64,000 nucleotides of DNA from Calothrix sp. C42_A2020_038 (GCA_015272395.1 JACYLQ010000018.1:1-64000); one strand, 5' to 3'. Positions 9,106 through 18,667 are shown, numbered from the stretch's first letter. Numbers and translations: made by a program. The notes: generated by a model not told the origin, from the letters alone.

Positions 9106-9735
9106 CTATCGTAGGTTTTCGGGAACTTGTTCTGGTATGGTCCAGTAATAAACTGTTCTACCGTTGACATTAAGTGTCTTTTCTGGCTTCCAATCACCCA
9201 TATCAAAAGCATGGGAAACGATGCGAGTGCCGGGTTTGAGTTGTTTAAATAACTGTGGTCGCAGTTTGACATTCAATTCGGGTAACAAGTAGAGTGTTAC
9301 AACTGTAGCATCGCTAAAGTCACTCTTGAATAAATCTTGTTGAAGAAACTGAACTTTATCAGCCACACCTGCTTTTTTAGCATTTTCCCTTGCTTCTTTG
9401 ATACGTTCAGGGTCAATATCTATACCAATACCCCTGGTTCCAAACCTTTGTGCCGCAGTAATTGGAATTCTACCGTCACCGCTACCAAGGTCATACAAGA
9501 CATCATCTTTTCCAACTTTAGCCACTTTGAGCATTTCGTCTACTACTTCTTGTGGTGTTGGTACATAAACGACATCCGGTGTTCTCTCGCGCGATTGTGT
9601 GTCTTGTGCCGTTTGCTGAACTTGTACTGTTTGACCTGGTGTTTGCGGCACCTCAGCTACATCTCTAGATTGTTGGGCACAACTTGCCAGTAGCAAACTA
9701 CCTGCACTCAGGGTTGCCAGTAAGATTTTGAACAT
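9106..9735 (-). CDS. Lipoprotein with class I SAM-dependent methyltransferase domain
   Basis: 209 residues. The N-terminus MFKILLATLSAGSLLLASC is a lipoprotein signal with lipobox LASC (Cys19), followed by a Gln/Thr-rich linker (about 20-50). The methyltransferase fold follows, with motif I DLGSGDGR at 82-89 and an acidic motif II GIDIDPE near 103-109. A methyltransferase exported as a lipoprotein is odd, because SAM is cytoplasmic. Similar lipoprotein-type proteins exist in cyanobacteria, with unknown substrate. It lies 26 bp downstream of the permease gene on the same strand, so co-transcription is plausible. Confidence 0.8.
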   Translation of the reverse strand: MFKILLATLSAGSLLLASCAQQSRDVAEVPQTPGQTVQVQQTAQDTQSRERTPDVVYVPTPQEVVDEMLKVAKVGKDDVLYDLGSGDGRIPITAAQRFGTRGIGIDIDPERIKEARENAKKAGVADKVQFLQQDLFKSDFSDATVVTLYLLPELNVKLRPQLFKQLKPGTRIVSHAFDMGDWKPEKTLNVNGRTVYYWTIPEQVPENLR

Positions 9736-9761
9736 AAGATTATGACTCCAGTAAGATGAAA

Positions 9762-11093
9762 TTATTCCCTATTCCCAATTAGCAATATGGGAACTCCAGT
9801 CAACAATACCAAAACACCAACAGTACCACCTATACCTGTGTAATTGATGCTGGAGTAAAGTAGATACGCACAGGTGGCGCAGAATAGTAAAGGGATGACA
9901 GGATAAACGGGTACCCGGAAGGGACGGTTAATTTCTGGTTCGCGGTGGCGTAGTACAAATAGGGCTATACCCGATAGAAGGAAGAAGAACCAGAACACCG
10001 GGGCAGTATAATCTACCATTGTTTGAAACCCGTTTCTAGTCAAAGCACCCATTATTATTAGTAAAAGTGTTATACTAGCTTGCACTAATAGAGCGTTAAC
10101 TGGTGTACTATTATTACTCCACTGCCCAAGCACAGCAAATTTACGAAAGTCTCTTCCTAATGCATAGTTAGTGCGAGCGCCAGTAAATATGGTGGCGTTA
10201 GCTGCACCTAAAGCAGAAACTGCAATTAGTAGACTTAGAAATATTGCTCCACTTTCACCTAAACCACGACGCATTAATTCAGCAGCTGGCGCCTTGGATT
10301 TTGCCATATCTACTAAACCTAAACCATGCAGATATGCTAGGTTGATTAATAGATAGATGGCAGTAATGACTACGATACTTCCTATTAATACCTTTACCAT
10401 GTTTCTTTGGGCACCGCGTACCTCCGCAGAAAGATATGCAGCTTCATTCCACCCACCGTAGGTTAGCAATACAAATACCATTGCTAACCCAAAAGTTGTA
10501 CTTTGGGGAGATGGAGGTATCGTACTTGCTGGTTGTGCATTGGCAATAAAAATACCCACACCAATAACAAGCAATAATCCTAATATTTTTGCAGCGGTAA
10601 GGAGATTTTGTGTCCACCTACCGGCATTGATACCTTTAATATTGAGAAACGTCAGCAGCAAAACTGCCAAACCAGCATATATGGCTGAAGAATATTCTCC
10701 CAAGCGTAGTAGCTGTGAAGTGTAGTCCCCAAATACGAAAGATAGTAAAGCAATTGAACCCGTCTGGACAACAGCCATACGTGCCCAAGCAAATAAAAAT
10801 GAAACTTGGTTACCAAACGCACGCTGCAAATAGTAATAGGTTCCACCTGCGTCTGGGTACGCAGTTGCTAACTCGGCATAACATAAGGCGCCGATCAACG
10901 ACATTACACCACCCAGCAACCAAGCAGTTAAGGCAACTTGTGCATTGGCAGCATTTGCTGCGACTAAAGCAGGTGTCTCGAAAATTCCTACACCAATAAC
11001 CATTCCTACAATTAAAGCACCTGCATCGATACTAGAAAGAGTTGGTTTCGGAGTAGACATTGCTGACTGAGACACTGTAGGTTCTGACGCCAT
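9762..11093 (-). CDS. APC-family amino acid permease
   Basis: 443 residues with about 12 membrane helices. The first helix carries the family signature GALIVGMVIGVGIFETP (about residues 25-41), where the unwound GxGIF segment binds the substrate amine in APC transporters. TM6 has FVLLTYGGWNEAAY. The protein is expected in the cytoplasmic membrane as a secondary amino-acid or polyamine transporter; the substrate cannot be told from sequence. The next gene downstream is the lipoprotein methyltransferase. Upstream, a divergent HxlR regulator starts about 390 bp away. Confidence 0.9.
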   Translation of the reverse strand: MASEPTVSQSAMSTPKPTLSSIDAGALIVGMVIGVGIFETPALVAANAANAQVALTAWLLGGVMSLIGALCYAELATAYPDAGGTYYYLQRAFGNQVSFLFAWARMAVVQTGSIALLSFVFGDYTSQLLRLGEYSSAIYAGLAVLLLTFLNIKGINAGRWTQNLLTAAKILGLLLVIGVGIFIANAQPASTIPPSPQSTTFGLAMVFVLLTYGGWNEAAYLSAEVRGAQRNMVKVLIGSIVVITAIYLLINLAYLHGLGLVDMAKSKAPAAELMRRGLGESGAIFLSLLIAVSALGAANATIFTGARTNYALGRDFRKFAVLGQWSNNSTPVNALLVQASITLLLIIMGALTRNGFQTMVDYTAPVFWFFFLLSGIALFVLRHREPEINRPFRVPVYPVIPLLFCATCAYLLYSSINYTGIGGTVGVLVLLTGVPILLIGNRE

Positions 11094-11484
11094 AAGATAA
11101 ATTAGGTGGTCTTATCAATAACTAATTAAAGAGCATATGCTCTAATTTTTATAGCCTTTTAACCATTTAGTTATTTTTTTCATACAAAATAATATGATAA
11201 AAATTGTGTAATAAAAAAATAGCACTAGTGCCAGTATTTGCTTGACTTGTCAAGACATACTCATACGTTCGTACATTTCCGAGTTTCCAAAACTTGAATA
11301 AATCTGCCATGAAAGTTTTATGAAAACATTTTAATAATTTTTTTATATGTTTTGCAAATGTTTTTATTTGGAATAAATATAACTTGAGAGGGATGTAAAC
11401 TTATTTAAAATAAATATCACTTAATTGCTGGTAGCTATGTGCTATGAAAAGAGAAGCTAAACTCGAAGAAATTTCCTTGATATT

Positions 11485-11829
11485 ATGCTTCTAAACTCCG
11501 AAAGCCATGACAGGCTGACTTGTGAAGTCGAAACAACCATAAAAGTGATAGGAGGACGTTGGAAAGTTTTAATACTTCGCGAATTGATGGCAGACATCAA
11601 ACGCTTTGGTGAGTTACAGCGTGCATTACGGGGAATTACTCAGAAGATGCTCACTCAACAACTGCGCGAACTAGAAGACGATGGAATTGTTCGGCGCCAG
11701 GTTTATCCCCAGATTCCACCAAAAGTAGAATACTCACTTACACCCCTAGGAGAGACACTTAAACCCCTTCTCTACGCAATGCATGATTGGGGTTTAAAAT
11801 ATACACAAAATTTTTCTAATCAAAAATAG
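11485..11829 (+). CDS. HxlR-family winged-helix regulator
   Basis: 114 residues, the usual length for HxlR/MarR-like single-domain regulators. The recognisable pattern is IGGRWKVLILREL, then RFGELQRALRGITQKMLTQ as the DNA-binding helices, and a wing ending YSLTPLGETL. A cysteine lies near the N-terminus (Cys13), the position used for redox or aldehyde sensing in some HxlR proteins, but sensing is not shown here. It is divergent from the permease gene and might regulate it. Confidence 0.9.
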   Translation: MLLNSESHDRLTCEVETTIKVIGGRWKVLILRELMADIKRFGELQRALRGITQKMLTQQLRELEDDGIVRRQVYPQIPPKVEYSLTPLGETLKPLLYAMHDWGLKYTQNFSNQK

Positions 11830-11855
11830 TAAAAAATTAACTTTATAGTTATCAA

Positions 11856-12260
11856 CTAAAATTCGATTCCTCCTAGATACTCTATAGCCGCATCTAACTT
11901 AGATGAATATCCTTGTGCAAAACTCTCAAACCAAAGTCCTTCAGGGGAAAGCGGTTCTAACTGTTCCAACCAAGTTTTAGCCTTTTGTTTTATAACTTCT
12001 AGTTTTTTAAGCTCTAACTCCTCTTGACGGACTCGTTCAGCTTCAAGTTCTTGCTTGCGCTGCAACGAAAGTGCTAAATCCTTCTCCTCAAAATCTGCTT
12101 TGACATCAGCCAAAAGCTTGTCAACTCCAAAAGTTGATTTACCACTTGATGAAACAGAAGGTTTGATTGAAACTGGATGTATATGCTGTGATTTTGGCTT
12201 CGCTTCTGCATATTCGTGTTTGATTTCAGCAAGCAACTTGTCTATTTCATCCATATCCAT
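11856..12260 (-). CDS. Coiled-coil protein with a duplicated N-terminal motif (134 aa)
   Basis: Begins MDMDEIDKLLAEIKHEY. The motif DKLLAEIKHEYAE (residues 7-19) recurs as DKLLADVKADFEE (about 47-59), so the N-terminal half is an internal repeat. A Glu/Lys/Arg-rich coiled coil covers about 62-93. The C-terminus contains WLEQLEPLSPEGLWFESFA. It has no signal peptide or membrane span. I know such proteins only as cyanobacterial hypotheticals. It ends 26 bp from the convergent HxlR gene. Confidence 0.75.
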   Translation of the reverse strand: MDMDEIDKLLAEIKHEYAEAKPKSQHIHPVSIKPSVSSSGKSTFGVDKLLADVKADFEEKDLALSLQRKQELEAERVRQEELELKKLEVIKQKAKTWLEQLEPLSPEGLWFESFAQGYSSKLDAAIEYLGGIEF

Positions 12261-12817
12261 ATAGATATCATCACTACCAGACTTTAAATACTAGTTTATC
12301 AAACTGATTTTTTATAGCCATAAATTAAGCGTTACAGTCTGATGAGTCCATCATCTGTTACATTTGTCACTTGCATTCATATTTTTTTACATATCTTGCC
12401 AATCACAAAATAAGTGCTAAGTTATACTAATGCAACCGATAAGATTTTCCAATGTAATTATTTTAATTTAGAGATTACTGAGTTGAAATGATTATCAAAT
12501 TTCTGTTCTTTGGGTAAAGTTACAGCAGTTTTTAGGTTGCGCTCTTGTACATAGATTAAAATCAAACTGTTCTGGAGTGGGCATCCTTGACTACTCAGCT
12601 GTATTTAACCAACTTGAAATTTGCTGTATTGACTTGATTATTGTCTCTAAGTTTCGCATGAGTATTGAAATCAACTGAGGTTTATGTTAATTAGCACAAG
12701 GCAATGGTTCATTTTTGTGTTGACGCAAATAAGCGCACTTGGGTTTATCTTGTTTGCTTGTCTATATATTTAGAATATTTAAATTTTCTATTTGATGTAA
12801 TATAAGGGTAAACAGAT
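12261..12817. other. Intergenic region, no gene seen
   Basis: AT-rich; no open frame with a ribosome site and no strong hairpin was found in about 550 bases. Confidence 0.5.
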
Positions 12818-13075
12818 ATGACCTACATGCAGGTAGTATTGGATTTTATTACATGTAAATTTCCTTATTGGGGAGCATGTAACTTCCGCTTTGAACCCAG
12901 AACCAAAACAATGTTTATTCAATGCTTAACTCCAGAAGGGAGAAAAAGAATACTTGCAGATGCTCAGACTATTTCAACATTAGATATTAATGTCAAAAAA
13001 TTTGTAGTTACATTTCCCAAGCATTCAGATGTCGTAATTGCGACGGCAATATCCCGTAGAGTGCGTGAAAGCTGA
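12818..13075 (+). CDS. Hypothetical protein (85 aa)
   Basis: Begins MTYMQVVLDFITCKFPYWG. It reads like a compact alpha/beta protein and has no membrane span. AAGGG lies 9 bases before the ATG. The last codons (RVRES) come from a solo arm of the GTGCGTGAAAGC repeat at 13060-13071, so the natural C-terminus may have been altered by that repeat. Family unknown. Confidence 0.5.
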   Translation: MTYMQVVLDFITCKFPYWGACNFRFEPRTKTMFIQCLTPEGRKRILADAQTISTLDINVKKFVVTFPKHSDVVIATAISRRVRES

Positions 13076-13092
13076 AACAATCGAGGATATAT

Positions 13093-13120
13093 GTAGAGAC
13101 GTTACATGTAACTTCTCTAC
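13093..13120. repeat. GTAGAGA palindromic repeat
   Basis: GTAGAGA-C-GTTACATGTAAC-T-TCTCTAC is a 28-bp palindrome with one mismatch. A related copy lies inside the photolyase-like gene at 58168-58193, and a solo arm lies near 8969. Confidence 0.65.
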
Positions 13121-13144
13121 TGTAACTCGGCGCCATATTTAAAT

Positions 13145-13340
13145 TTAAATTAAAGTTTGGGTTTCCTGCTTTTCTAGACCTTCACGTGCTTGGTCTAGAC
13201 GTAGTTCGCCTTTTGGTTGACCACGTAACCAAAATGGAGTTTCGGAACCCTTCTTTAGCAAATTTATGAGCTATTGCTGCTTCAATTTCGGTACCAGCAC
13301 CAGTAATAATTGCAACTTTTCCTTCGAGTCTTCGTTCCAT
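13145..13340 (-). pseudogene. Remnant of a short-chain dehydrogenase gene
   Basis: The 5' part starts MERRLEGKVAIITGAG, a Rossmann-fold SDR N-terminus, and stays readable to FAKEGF. After that only a different frame makes sense, giving the tail GELRLDQAREGLEKQE and a stop at 13145. The central several hundred bases, including the catalytic YxxxK, are missing. It is an internal deletion with a frameshift, so the gene is dead. Confidence 0.75.
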
Positions 13341-13486
13341 CGTTAAATCTCTTAATTACCGCAAATTACTACTTCAGATTGTTATTCTTCTGGATTCAAA
13401 TACATCTGTCTCCAGTGGGGTTAATTTGGAAATCAAGTTTTGATAGCTTGACTACGTTAGGGTATAAATAGCAATCGGAGGCAATC

Positions 13487-13978
13487 ATGACTTATACTCA
13501 AAGTCCCAACCAAGAGATCAATCAAGTCGCACAAGCTTTTCGCAGCTTAGAGGTAGATGAACAGTTAGCTTTATTCTGGTTCGTTTATAAAGAAATGGGC
13601 AGTTCTGTCACTCCTGCAGCTCCTGGTGCTAGCACTGCTTCAAGTGAAATAGCAGAAGGTTTATTCAATCAAGTTAAGGAATTATCCCACGAGCAACAGT
13701 TGCAAATTCAAAGAGATTTGATTAATAAGGTAGATACTCAAATCAGTCGTCAGTATGGTTCTTTGAGCGATACCACAAAATTGCTGTTTTGGTACTTGTT
13801 AGCTCAAGGTATGGATAATGGTACGATTATTCCAATGCCGGAAAATTACGAGCTTTCGAGTACAGCACAAGACTTACTAAATCAAATCAAGCAAAAAGAG
13901 TTTGAACAACAAATTACCATTTTCCGTGACTATGTAGCACCGATGGGTGCCGAACCTAAATCTGGCGCCGAAGTTTAA
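13487..13978 (+). CDS. Helical carotenoid protein (OCP N-terminal-domain homolog)
   Basis: 163 residues, matching only the N-terminal carotenoid-binding half of the orange carotenoid protein. The typical VAQAFRSLEVDEQLALFWF start and LLFWYLLAQGMDNGTIIPMP middle are present. HCPs bind a keto-carotenoid and act as singlet-oxygen quenchers, and some quench phycobilisomes. The C-terminal NTF2-like domain is absent; a separate homolog of that half lies at 49585. GGAGG precedes the ATG. The C-terminal tail APMGAEPKSGAEV is flexible. Which HCP clade it belongs to needs alignment. Confidence 0.9.
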   Translation: MTYTQSPNQEINQVAQAFRSLEVDEQLALFWFVYKEMGSSVTPAAPGASTASSEIAEGLFNQVKELSHEQQLQIQRDLINKVDTQISRQYGSLSDTTKLLFWYLLAQGMDNGTIIPMPENYELSSTAQDLLNQIKQKEFEQQITIFRDYVAPMGAEPKSGAEV

Positions 13979-14199
13979 ATATAGCTTGTGATCTAGTTGT
14001 CAGATTTCCGGCTTCGTAAAAGTTGTCGGAAATCATATACCAATCTTTGAGCGCAGATTCAAGACTGTTTTTCTGGTTCGTTCAACTCATTGCTAATAAA
14101 TCTTAAAATAAAATTTAATTTCCACACCATTATCAAAATAAATATATATTTATTGATTATTGATGAAATTAAAGGGATGTTTGATACAGACGAAATACC

Positions 14200-15195
14200 A
14201 TGAGTAACTTACCCAGTAACGAAGTTATTGATCAGATTGTTGCAGGCGCCGTTCAAGAACAAGCTACGAAGGCACCGGGATTACGACAAGTACATGCCAA
14301 AAGTCATGGTTGTGTTTGGGGAGAATTTATAATTGCAGATGATATCCCAGAAAGCCTAAGAATCGGTGTTTTTAGCAAGGTCAAAACTTACCCAATCTGG
14401 GCGCGGTTTTCTAATGGATCTAGTCCTTTAAGTCAAGGAGAATTACAATCAGACAAAATCCCTGATGTTAGAGGTTTTGCAATTAAACTGATGCAGGTAG
14501 AAGGAAAAAAGATATTAGAGGATGAACCAAGTACTCAAGATTTTGTAATGATTAACCATGCCATTTTCTTCGCGCGGAATGCCCAAGATTATATTCGTTT
14601 AGCAGAAGTAAGTGCAGGTAAACTTTCCCCAGAATCAATGGCATATGAGCTTGGAATTCTTGAGCAGATGAGAGCGAAGAAAGTCCTTAATCCTCTCCTA
14701 ATTCAGTACTGGAGTGCTACTCCCTACCGTCTTGGAAGACAAGTAATTAGATATTCTGCTAAACCACAGGTTTTAGATACTGCTGACTCGCCAATTCCAG
14801 ATTCTGATAATTATTTGCGTGAAGCGCTGAAAAATAGTCTTACTAGTAAGCAACAAGATAGCTATTTTGATTTTTTGATTCAGTTACAACCTGATGATGA
14901 CCCGAAATGGGTTGATGATCCTACACTCCCTTGGGATGAGACTATTTGTCCCTATATTAAAGTGGCAACCGTCAAAATTCCATCTCAAGAATTTGATACC
15001 CTAGAGCGCAAACAATTCGACGAAGGTCTTTCCTTCACACCTTGGCACACTTTACCAGAACATGAGCCATTAGGTAGTGTTAATGCACCTCGATTAAAGG
15101 TGTATCAAACTATTGCCAAAAATCGTAGGGAGCATAATCATCAAGCAACTACTGAACCACAACCTTTTTTTAATCCAACTTGTCAAAATCGGTAA
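14200..15195 (+). CDS. Catalase-like heme protein
   Basis: 331 residues, shorter than true catalases and like the reduced catalase-related (SrpA-like) proteins. The catalase pattern is visible in LRQVHAKSHGCVWGEF with a distal-histidine-like His, WARFSNGSS near 68-76, and DVRGFAIKLM followed by TQDFVMINHAIFF. The proximal heme-ligand region is expected near the C-terminal half but is not secure by eye. The last nine codons (FFNPTCQNR) and the stop lie inside a duplicated piece of the neighbouring MFS gene read in antisense, so the C-terminus is not the ancestral one. The ATG has no strong ribosome site. Confidence 0.8.
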   Translation: MSNLPSNEVIDQIVAGAVQEQATKAPGLRQVHAKSHGCVWGEFIIADDIPESLRIGVFSKVKTYPIWARFSNGSSPLSQGELQSDKIPDVRGFAIKLMQVEGKKILEDEPSTQDFVMINHAIFFARNAQDYIRLAEVSAGKLSPESMAYELGILEQMRAKKVLNPLLIQYWSATPYRLGRQVIRYSAKPQVLDTADSPIPDSDNYLREALKNSLTSKQQDSYFDFLIQLQPDDDPKWVDDPTLPWDETICPYIKVATVKIPSQEFDTLERKQFDEGLSFTPWHTLPEHEPLGSVNAPRLKVYQTIAKNRREHNHQATTEPQPFFNPTCQNR

Positions 15196-15275
15196 CTGTC
15201 GAGCAAACCAATCGACTCTAAAATACAAATAATACCACTGCCAATCACCGTATTCGAGGCGCCGATATGCTCTGC
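15166..15275 (-). repeat. Duplicated 3' fragment of the MFS gene
   Basis: About 110 bp here match 15714-15824, inside the MFS gene, with only a handful of substitutions and one indel. The fragment has the same orientation as the MFS gene and overlaps the last codons of the catalase-like gene on the other strand. Confidence 0.85.
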
Positions 15276-15299
15276 TTAATACTTACTAGATACTGAAAA

Positions 15300-15573
15300 T
15301 TATTCGATTTCGTCAGGATTTATTTCTAACTGGCGCAATTTTTTCGCAAATTTTTCTGCTTTTTTTTGGCTTCAACAGTTTCTTGTTTAGCTTCGATGAT
15401 TTGTTCTTCGGGAGAAAGAATTAACTCTCCTTCAAAGGCTGTAAAAAATGGAAGTCGTCAGGCAAACCTGGTTCCTCTGGGTTCTCACTAGGTAAATCAT
15501 ACATTTTTGGTAGGGTCAGGTGAGGAGGAAGCGGTGGGTCTGATTGAGGAACATAACCAAAAACGGAAGCCAT
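15300..15573 (-). pseudogene. Degraded Uma2-type endonuclease gene
   Basis: Starts MASVFGYVPQSDPPLPPHL, typical of the N-terminus of cyanobacterial Uma2 (DUF820) proteins. The frame breaks near KES, resumes in another frame with LSPEEQIIEAKQETVEAKK, breaks again in an A-run, and ends LEINPDEIE-like at 15300. The catalytic core is deleted. It lies between the two copies of the MFS fragment. Confidence 0.7.
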
Positions 15574-15671
15574 AGTTGTGAATTTAAACCTAGTGCGCCA
15601 TTTTTCTAGCGTAGCGCAACAATTACAAAACCTTCCACATCCAAAATCAGTACATATTTTGATTAGTATTA

Positions 15672-16955
15672 TTATGTCGCAGATTCGATTCTAGAGTTAG
15701 ACAAATTTGTCTTATTTTTAATCCAACTTGTCAAAATCGGTAACTGTCGAACAAACCAAATCGACTCCAAAATACAAATAATACCACTGCCAATCACTGT
15801 ATTCGGGGCGCCGATATACTCTGCCAAAGTACCCGCTAACAAGTTACTCAAGGGTAGTGTACCAATTATAGATAAAGAATAAAGACTCATGACTCGACCC
15901 CGCTTATCGTCTTCAACTAAAGTTTGGACGATGGTGTTACCACAAGACACTATAAGCATTCCGGCCCCACCAATTACGACTAAAATTAATAGCGAAAGCC
16001 ATAGTTGTCTGGAAAGTGCAAAGCCAATTAGCCCAACTCCAATTACCGCAGGACAAAACGCCATTAACTTTTCTAAACCCAAGACTTGCCGACGCAAGCT
16101 CAGATAAAGACAACCAATAACTGAACCGACTGAACCAGCTGCACTCAAAAAGCCCATTGTCTCCCCACCACCCTTGAGGATATCAGCGGCAAAGATGGGA
16201 AATAATGCCATATGGGCTACACCGACTAAGCCATTTAATGCCAACAATAACAAGATGGTACGAATTGGCAACACACTATATATATAGCTAAACCCTTCTT
16301 GCAATTTTTGCCAGGTATTTTTTTGGGACACCTCCGGTTTTAAAGTTGTTGCTAGTCTCATCGACGTTAGCGTCAATAGTGCCACAACATAACTCAAACT
16401 ATCGTAAAGAAAACAATAGTTGGCGCCAAGCTTGGCAAGTAATAAACCTCCAATTGCAGGACCAACTAACATAGAACTACTGAGCATAGCAGAGTAAAGA
16501 GCAATCGCGTTGCTCAGATGGTCACGATTATCAACTGTTTCAATGACAATCGCATACCTAACAGGCATGTCCAAACCCTTTAACAATCCTCCCCAGATAC
16601 TGAAAATCATCAACCACCAAAAATTGATCAATCCAGAAAAAGATAGTGTGGTTAAAGTCAGCGATGCAAAAGTTCCCAGCACCTGCACCAATATCAGCAA
16701 ATCTCGCTTACTCCAACGGTCGCTCAAAACTCCTGAAAACGGCGCCAGGATTAATGTGGGCAAAAATTGTAGAAACCCATTCAAACCAAGCAACCAAGCA
16801 GAACCCGTCAGTTGGTAAATTAACCAGGAAATCGTTACCTGGGTCATAAAGGTTCCTGACAGGGACATTGTTTGTCCGCCAAAAAAAAGTCGAAAGTTAC
16901 GCGACTGGAATGCAGGTAGATGTAGATAAATATTATCTTTTAGCCAGTTCCTCAA
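15672..16955 (-). CDS. MFS transporter (EntS-like exporter)
   Basis: 427 residues with 12 predicted membrane helices. The MFS signature loop reads GVLSDRWSKRDLL between TM2 and TM3 (about residues 79-91), and the sequence resembles the enterobactin-exporter-like MFS group. Substrate unknown. The most likely start is TTG at 16955, with GGGAGA about 12 bases upstream; the first internal ATG would remove TM1. It has no operon partner. About 110 bp near its 3' end are duplicated at 15166-15275. Confidence 0.88.
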   Translation of the reverse strand: MRNWLKDNIYLHLPAFQSRNFRLFFGGQTMSLSGTFMTQVTISWLIYQLTGSAWLLGLNGFLQFLPTLILAPFSGVLSDRWSKRDLLILVQVLGTFASLTLTTLSFSGLINFWWLMIFSIWGGLLKGLDMPVRYAIVIETVDNRDHLSNAIALYSAMLSSSMLVGPAIGGLLLAKLGANYCFLYDSLSYVVALLTLTSMRLATTLKPEVSQKNTWQKLQEGFSYIYSVLPIRTILLLLALNGLVGVAHMALFPIFAADILKGGGETMGFLSAAGSVGSVIGCLYLSLRRQVLGLEKLMAFCPAVIGVGLIGFALSRQLWLSLLILVVIGGAGMLIVSCGNTIVQTLVEDDKRGRVMSLYSLSIIGTLPLSNLLAGTLAEYIGAPNTVIGSGIICILESIWFVRQLPILTSWIKNKTNLSNSRIESAT

Positions 16956-17446
16956 GCTTAGATGTCTCCCTGATGAGATAATTATGTATTTTATTATACT
17001 AGACTTTCACCTGTAATACTTCAAGCGAGCTTGGAGACCCAACTATGAGAAGCTTTAGATTACCCAAATTTAGTTGGCTATTCTGCATTAAACACCATAA
17101 TTAGCATGGATAAAGATGTGAACTATTTCGACTTACATCAAATTAGTAAACAAATCCATTCGCATAATCACTTTAAAGCTGGAAACTAGCTACTGCAAAG
17201 CTTTTCTTCCCTACTCACAGTGGATTTGATAGTTCGATTGATGATAGAAAAACATTCATTTTTATTAACAAGAGAACACTAACACAAATTATTCAAAACG
17301 GATATCAGTAAATAAGAAAAAATCTAGACTCACCATAAGAATGTCAAATATGTAAAAGTATGCACTATTTTGAAAATATGCGTTACAATTTTTTACGAGA
17401 GGTTACAAACCTTAACACATTCATTGAATATACATTATATATAGTT
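16956..17446. other. Intergenic region upstream of the Hlip gene
   Basis: About 490 AT-rich bases. I see no gene or strong hairpin. It should carry the promoters of the divergent MFS and Hlip genes. Confidence 0.4.
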
Positions 17447-17629
17447 ATGGCAGATAATACAACAACCGCTACTACACCTGTAACACAAGATCGTAATGCT
17501 TGGGTTTGGGGTTTCACTCCACAAGCTGAAATTTGGAATGGTCGCTTTGCACAAATCGGTTTCTTAGCTGCTGTTTTAATCGAATTATTCTCTGGTAAAG
17601 GTTTCCTGCATTTTTGGGGAATCCTGTAG
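17447..17629 (+). CDS. High-light-inducible protein (Hlip/SCP)
   Basis: 60 residues, starting [15 protein letters not shown]. The chlorophyll-binding signature [12 protein letters not shown] (residues 28-39) sits in a single membrane helix and is followed by FLHFWGIL. Hlips bind chlorophyll and carotenoid in the thylakoid and protect photosystem II assembly under stress. The frame can be extended upstream to 17360, but the extension is not Hlip-like, so the ATG at 17447 is preferred. Stand-alone gene; an inverted repeat lies 45 bp downstream. Confidence 0.92.
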   Translation: MADNTTTATTPVTQDRNAWVWGFTPQAEIWNGRFAQIGFLAAVLIELFSGKGFLHFWGIL

Positions 17630-17673
17630 GGTGTGTAATACCACCAAAAACCTTAAAAGCACAACCATAGGTC

Positions 17674-17733
17674 GGTGTGTGACGTTACAACTTCTGTAGC
17701 TACGTTGAAATATGTTGGCAACGTCACGCGCAC
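17674..17733. repeat. GGTGTGTGACGTT inverted repeat, copy 3
   Basis: GGTGTGTGACGTT on the left faces AACGTCACGCGCAC on the right, with two extra bases in the right arm. It is a member of the GGTGCGTGA family, with its own inner stem. Confidence 0.55.
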
Positions 17734-17911
17734 TAAGGTTTTGATATGTCACTTGAGTAAGTGTTAACTTTGTTCACAAAGTTTTGAGAAAGTAAAGTAG
17801 CAGGTAGATAAAAGCGCTTCTATCTGCTATTTTTACTATATTTATTATCAGTTTTGAAACTCTTGTTTTCGTTCAAGATAATTAAGTGCCCAATTAAAAG
17901 CTAATTATTTT

Positions 17912-18667
17912 ATGCCCCAAGAAAACCGAGTTGCTGTTGAGTTTCGGAATGTTGCGGTGCATTGCAATGACCGAACTTTAGTGTCTAATCTCGATTTTAG
18001 TATTTATAAAGGTGAAGCGTTAGTTTTACTTGGGCGTAGTGGCAGTGGCAAGACTACAACGATGAAGTTGATTAATCGACTTTTAACCCCTACGGTTGGT
18101 GAGGTACTATTTGATGGTGTACCTACTACCCAATGGGATGAAATAAAGCTACGGCGCCGGATCGGTTACGTGATACAAGAAACTGGTTTATTTCCACATT
18201 TTACGGTCGAACGCAACGTTGGTTTAGTTCCCACGCTCGAACGTTGGAAACCGAAGCAAATCAAAACGCGCGCACATGAGTTGTTGAAGTTGGTAGGTTT
18301 GGAACCGGGACAGTTTGCACAGCGTTATCCTCATCAGCTTTCGGGAGGACAGCGACAACGTGTCGGTGTTGCAAGAGCGCTTGCTGCTGACCCACCAATG
18401 CTGTTAATGGATGAACCATTTGGCGCCTTAGATCCGATAACTAGATTGGAAATTCAACAAGAGTTTAAAAGGTTACAACAAGAGTTAGGAAAAACAGTTG
18501 TTTTTGTCACTCACGACATTCAAGAAGCGTTTATTTTAGCTTCACGCATTGGTTTGATGCATCAAGGAGAGTTGATTGTATTAGATACACCGCAACGATT
18601 TATGAGTTCACAGCACCCGGAAACAAAAGCTTTTTTGCAATGTATTCAATATCAACCCTCCGTTTAA
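17912..18667 (+). CDS. ABC transporter ATPase, OpuCA/ProV type, without permease
   Basis: 251 residues. Walker A GRSGSGKTT (about 42-50), Q-loop IQETGLFPH, signature LSGGQRQRVGVARAL and Walker B MLLMDEPFGALD are all intact, with the switch His in VFVTHDIQEA. These features match ATPases of osmoprotectant/glycine-betaine (OpuCA-like) importers. The CBS domains often found at the C-terminus are missing. No permease or binding protein lies next to it, so its partners must be elsewhere. No clear ribosome site. A strong terminator follows. Confidence 0.88.
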   Translation: MPQENRVAVEFRNVAVHCNDRTLVSNLDFSIYKGEALVLLGRSGSGKTTTMKLINRLLTPTVGEVLFDGVPTTQWDEIKLRRRIGYVIQETGLFPHFTVERNVGLVPTLERWKPKQIKTRAHELLKLVGLEPGQFAQRYPHQLSGGQRQRVGVARALAADPPMLLMDEPFGALDPITRLEIQQEFKRLQQELGKTVVFVTHDIQEAFILASRIGLMHQGELIVLDTPQRFMSSQHPETKAFLQCIQYQPSV

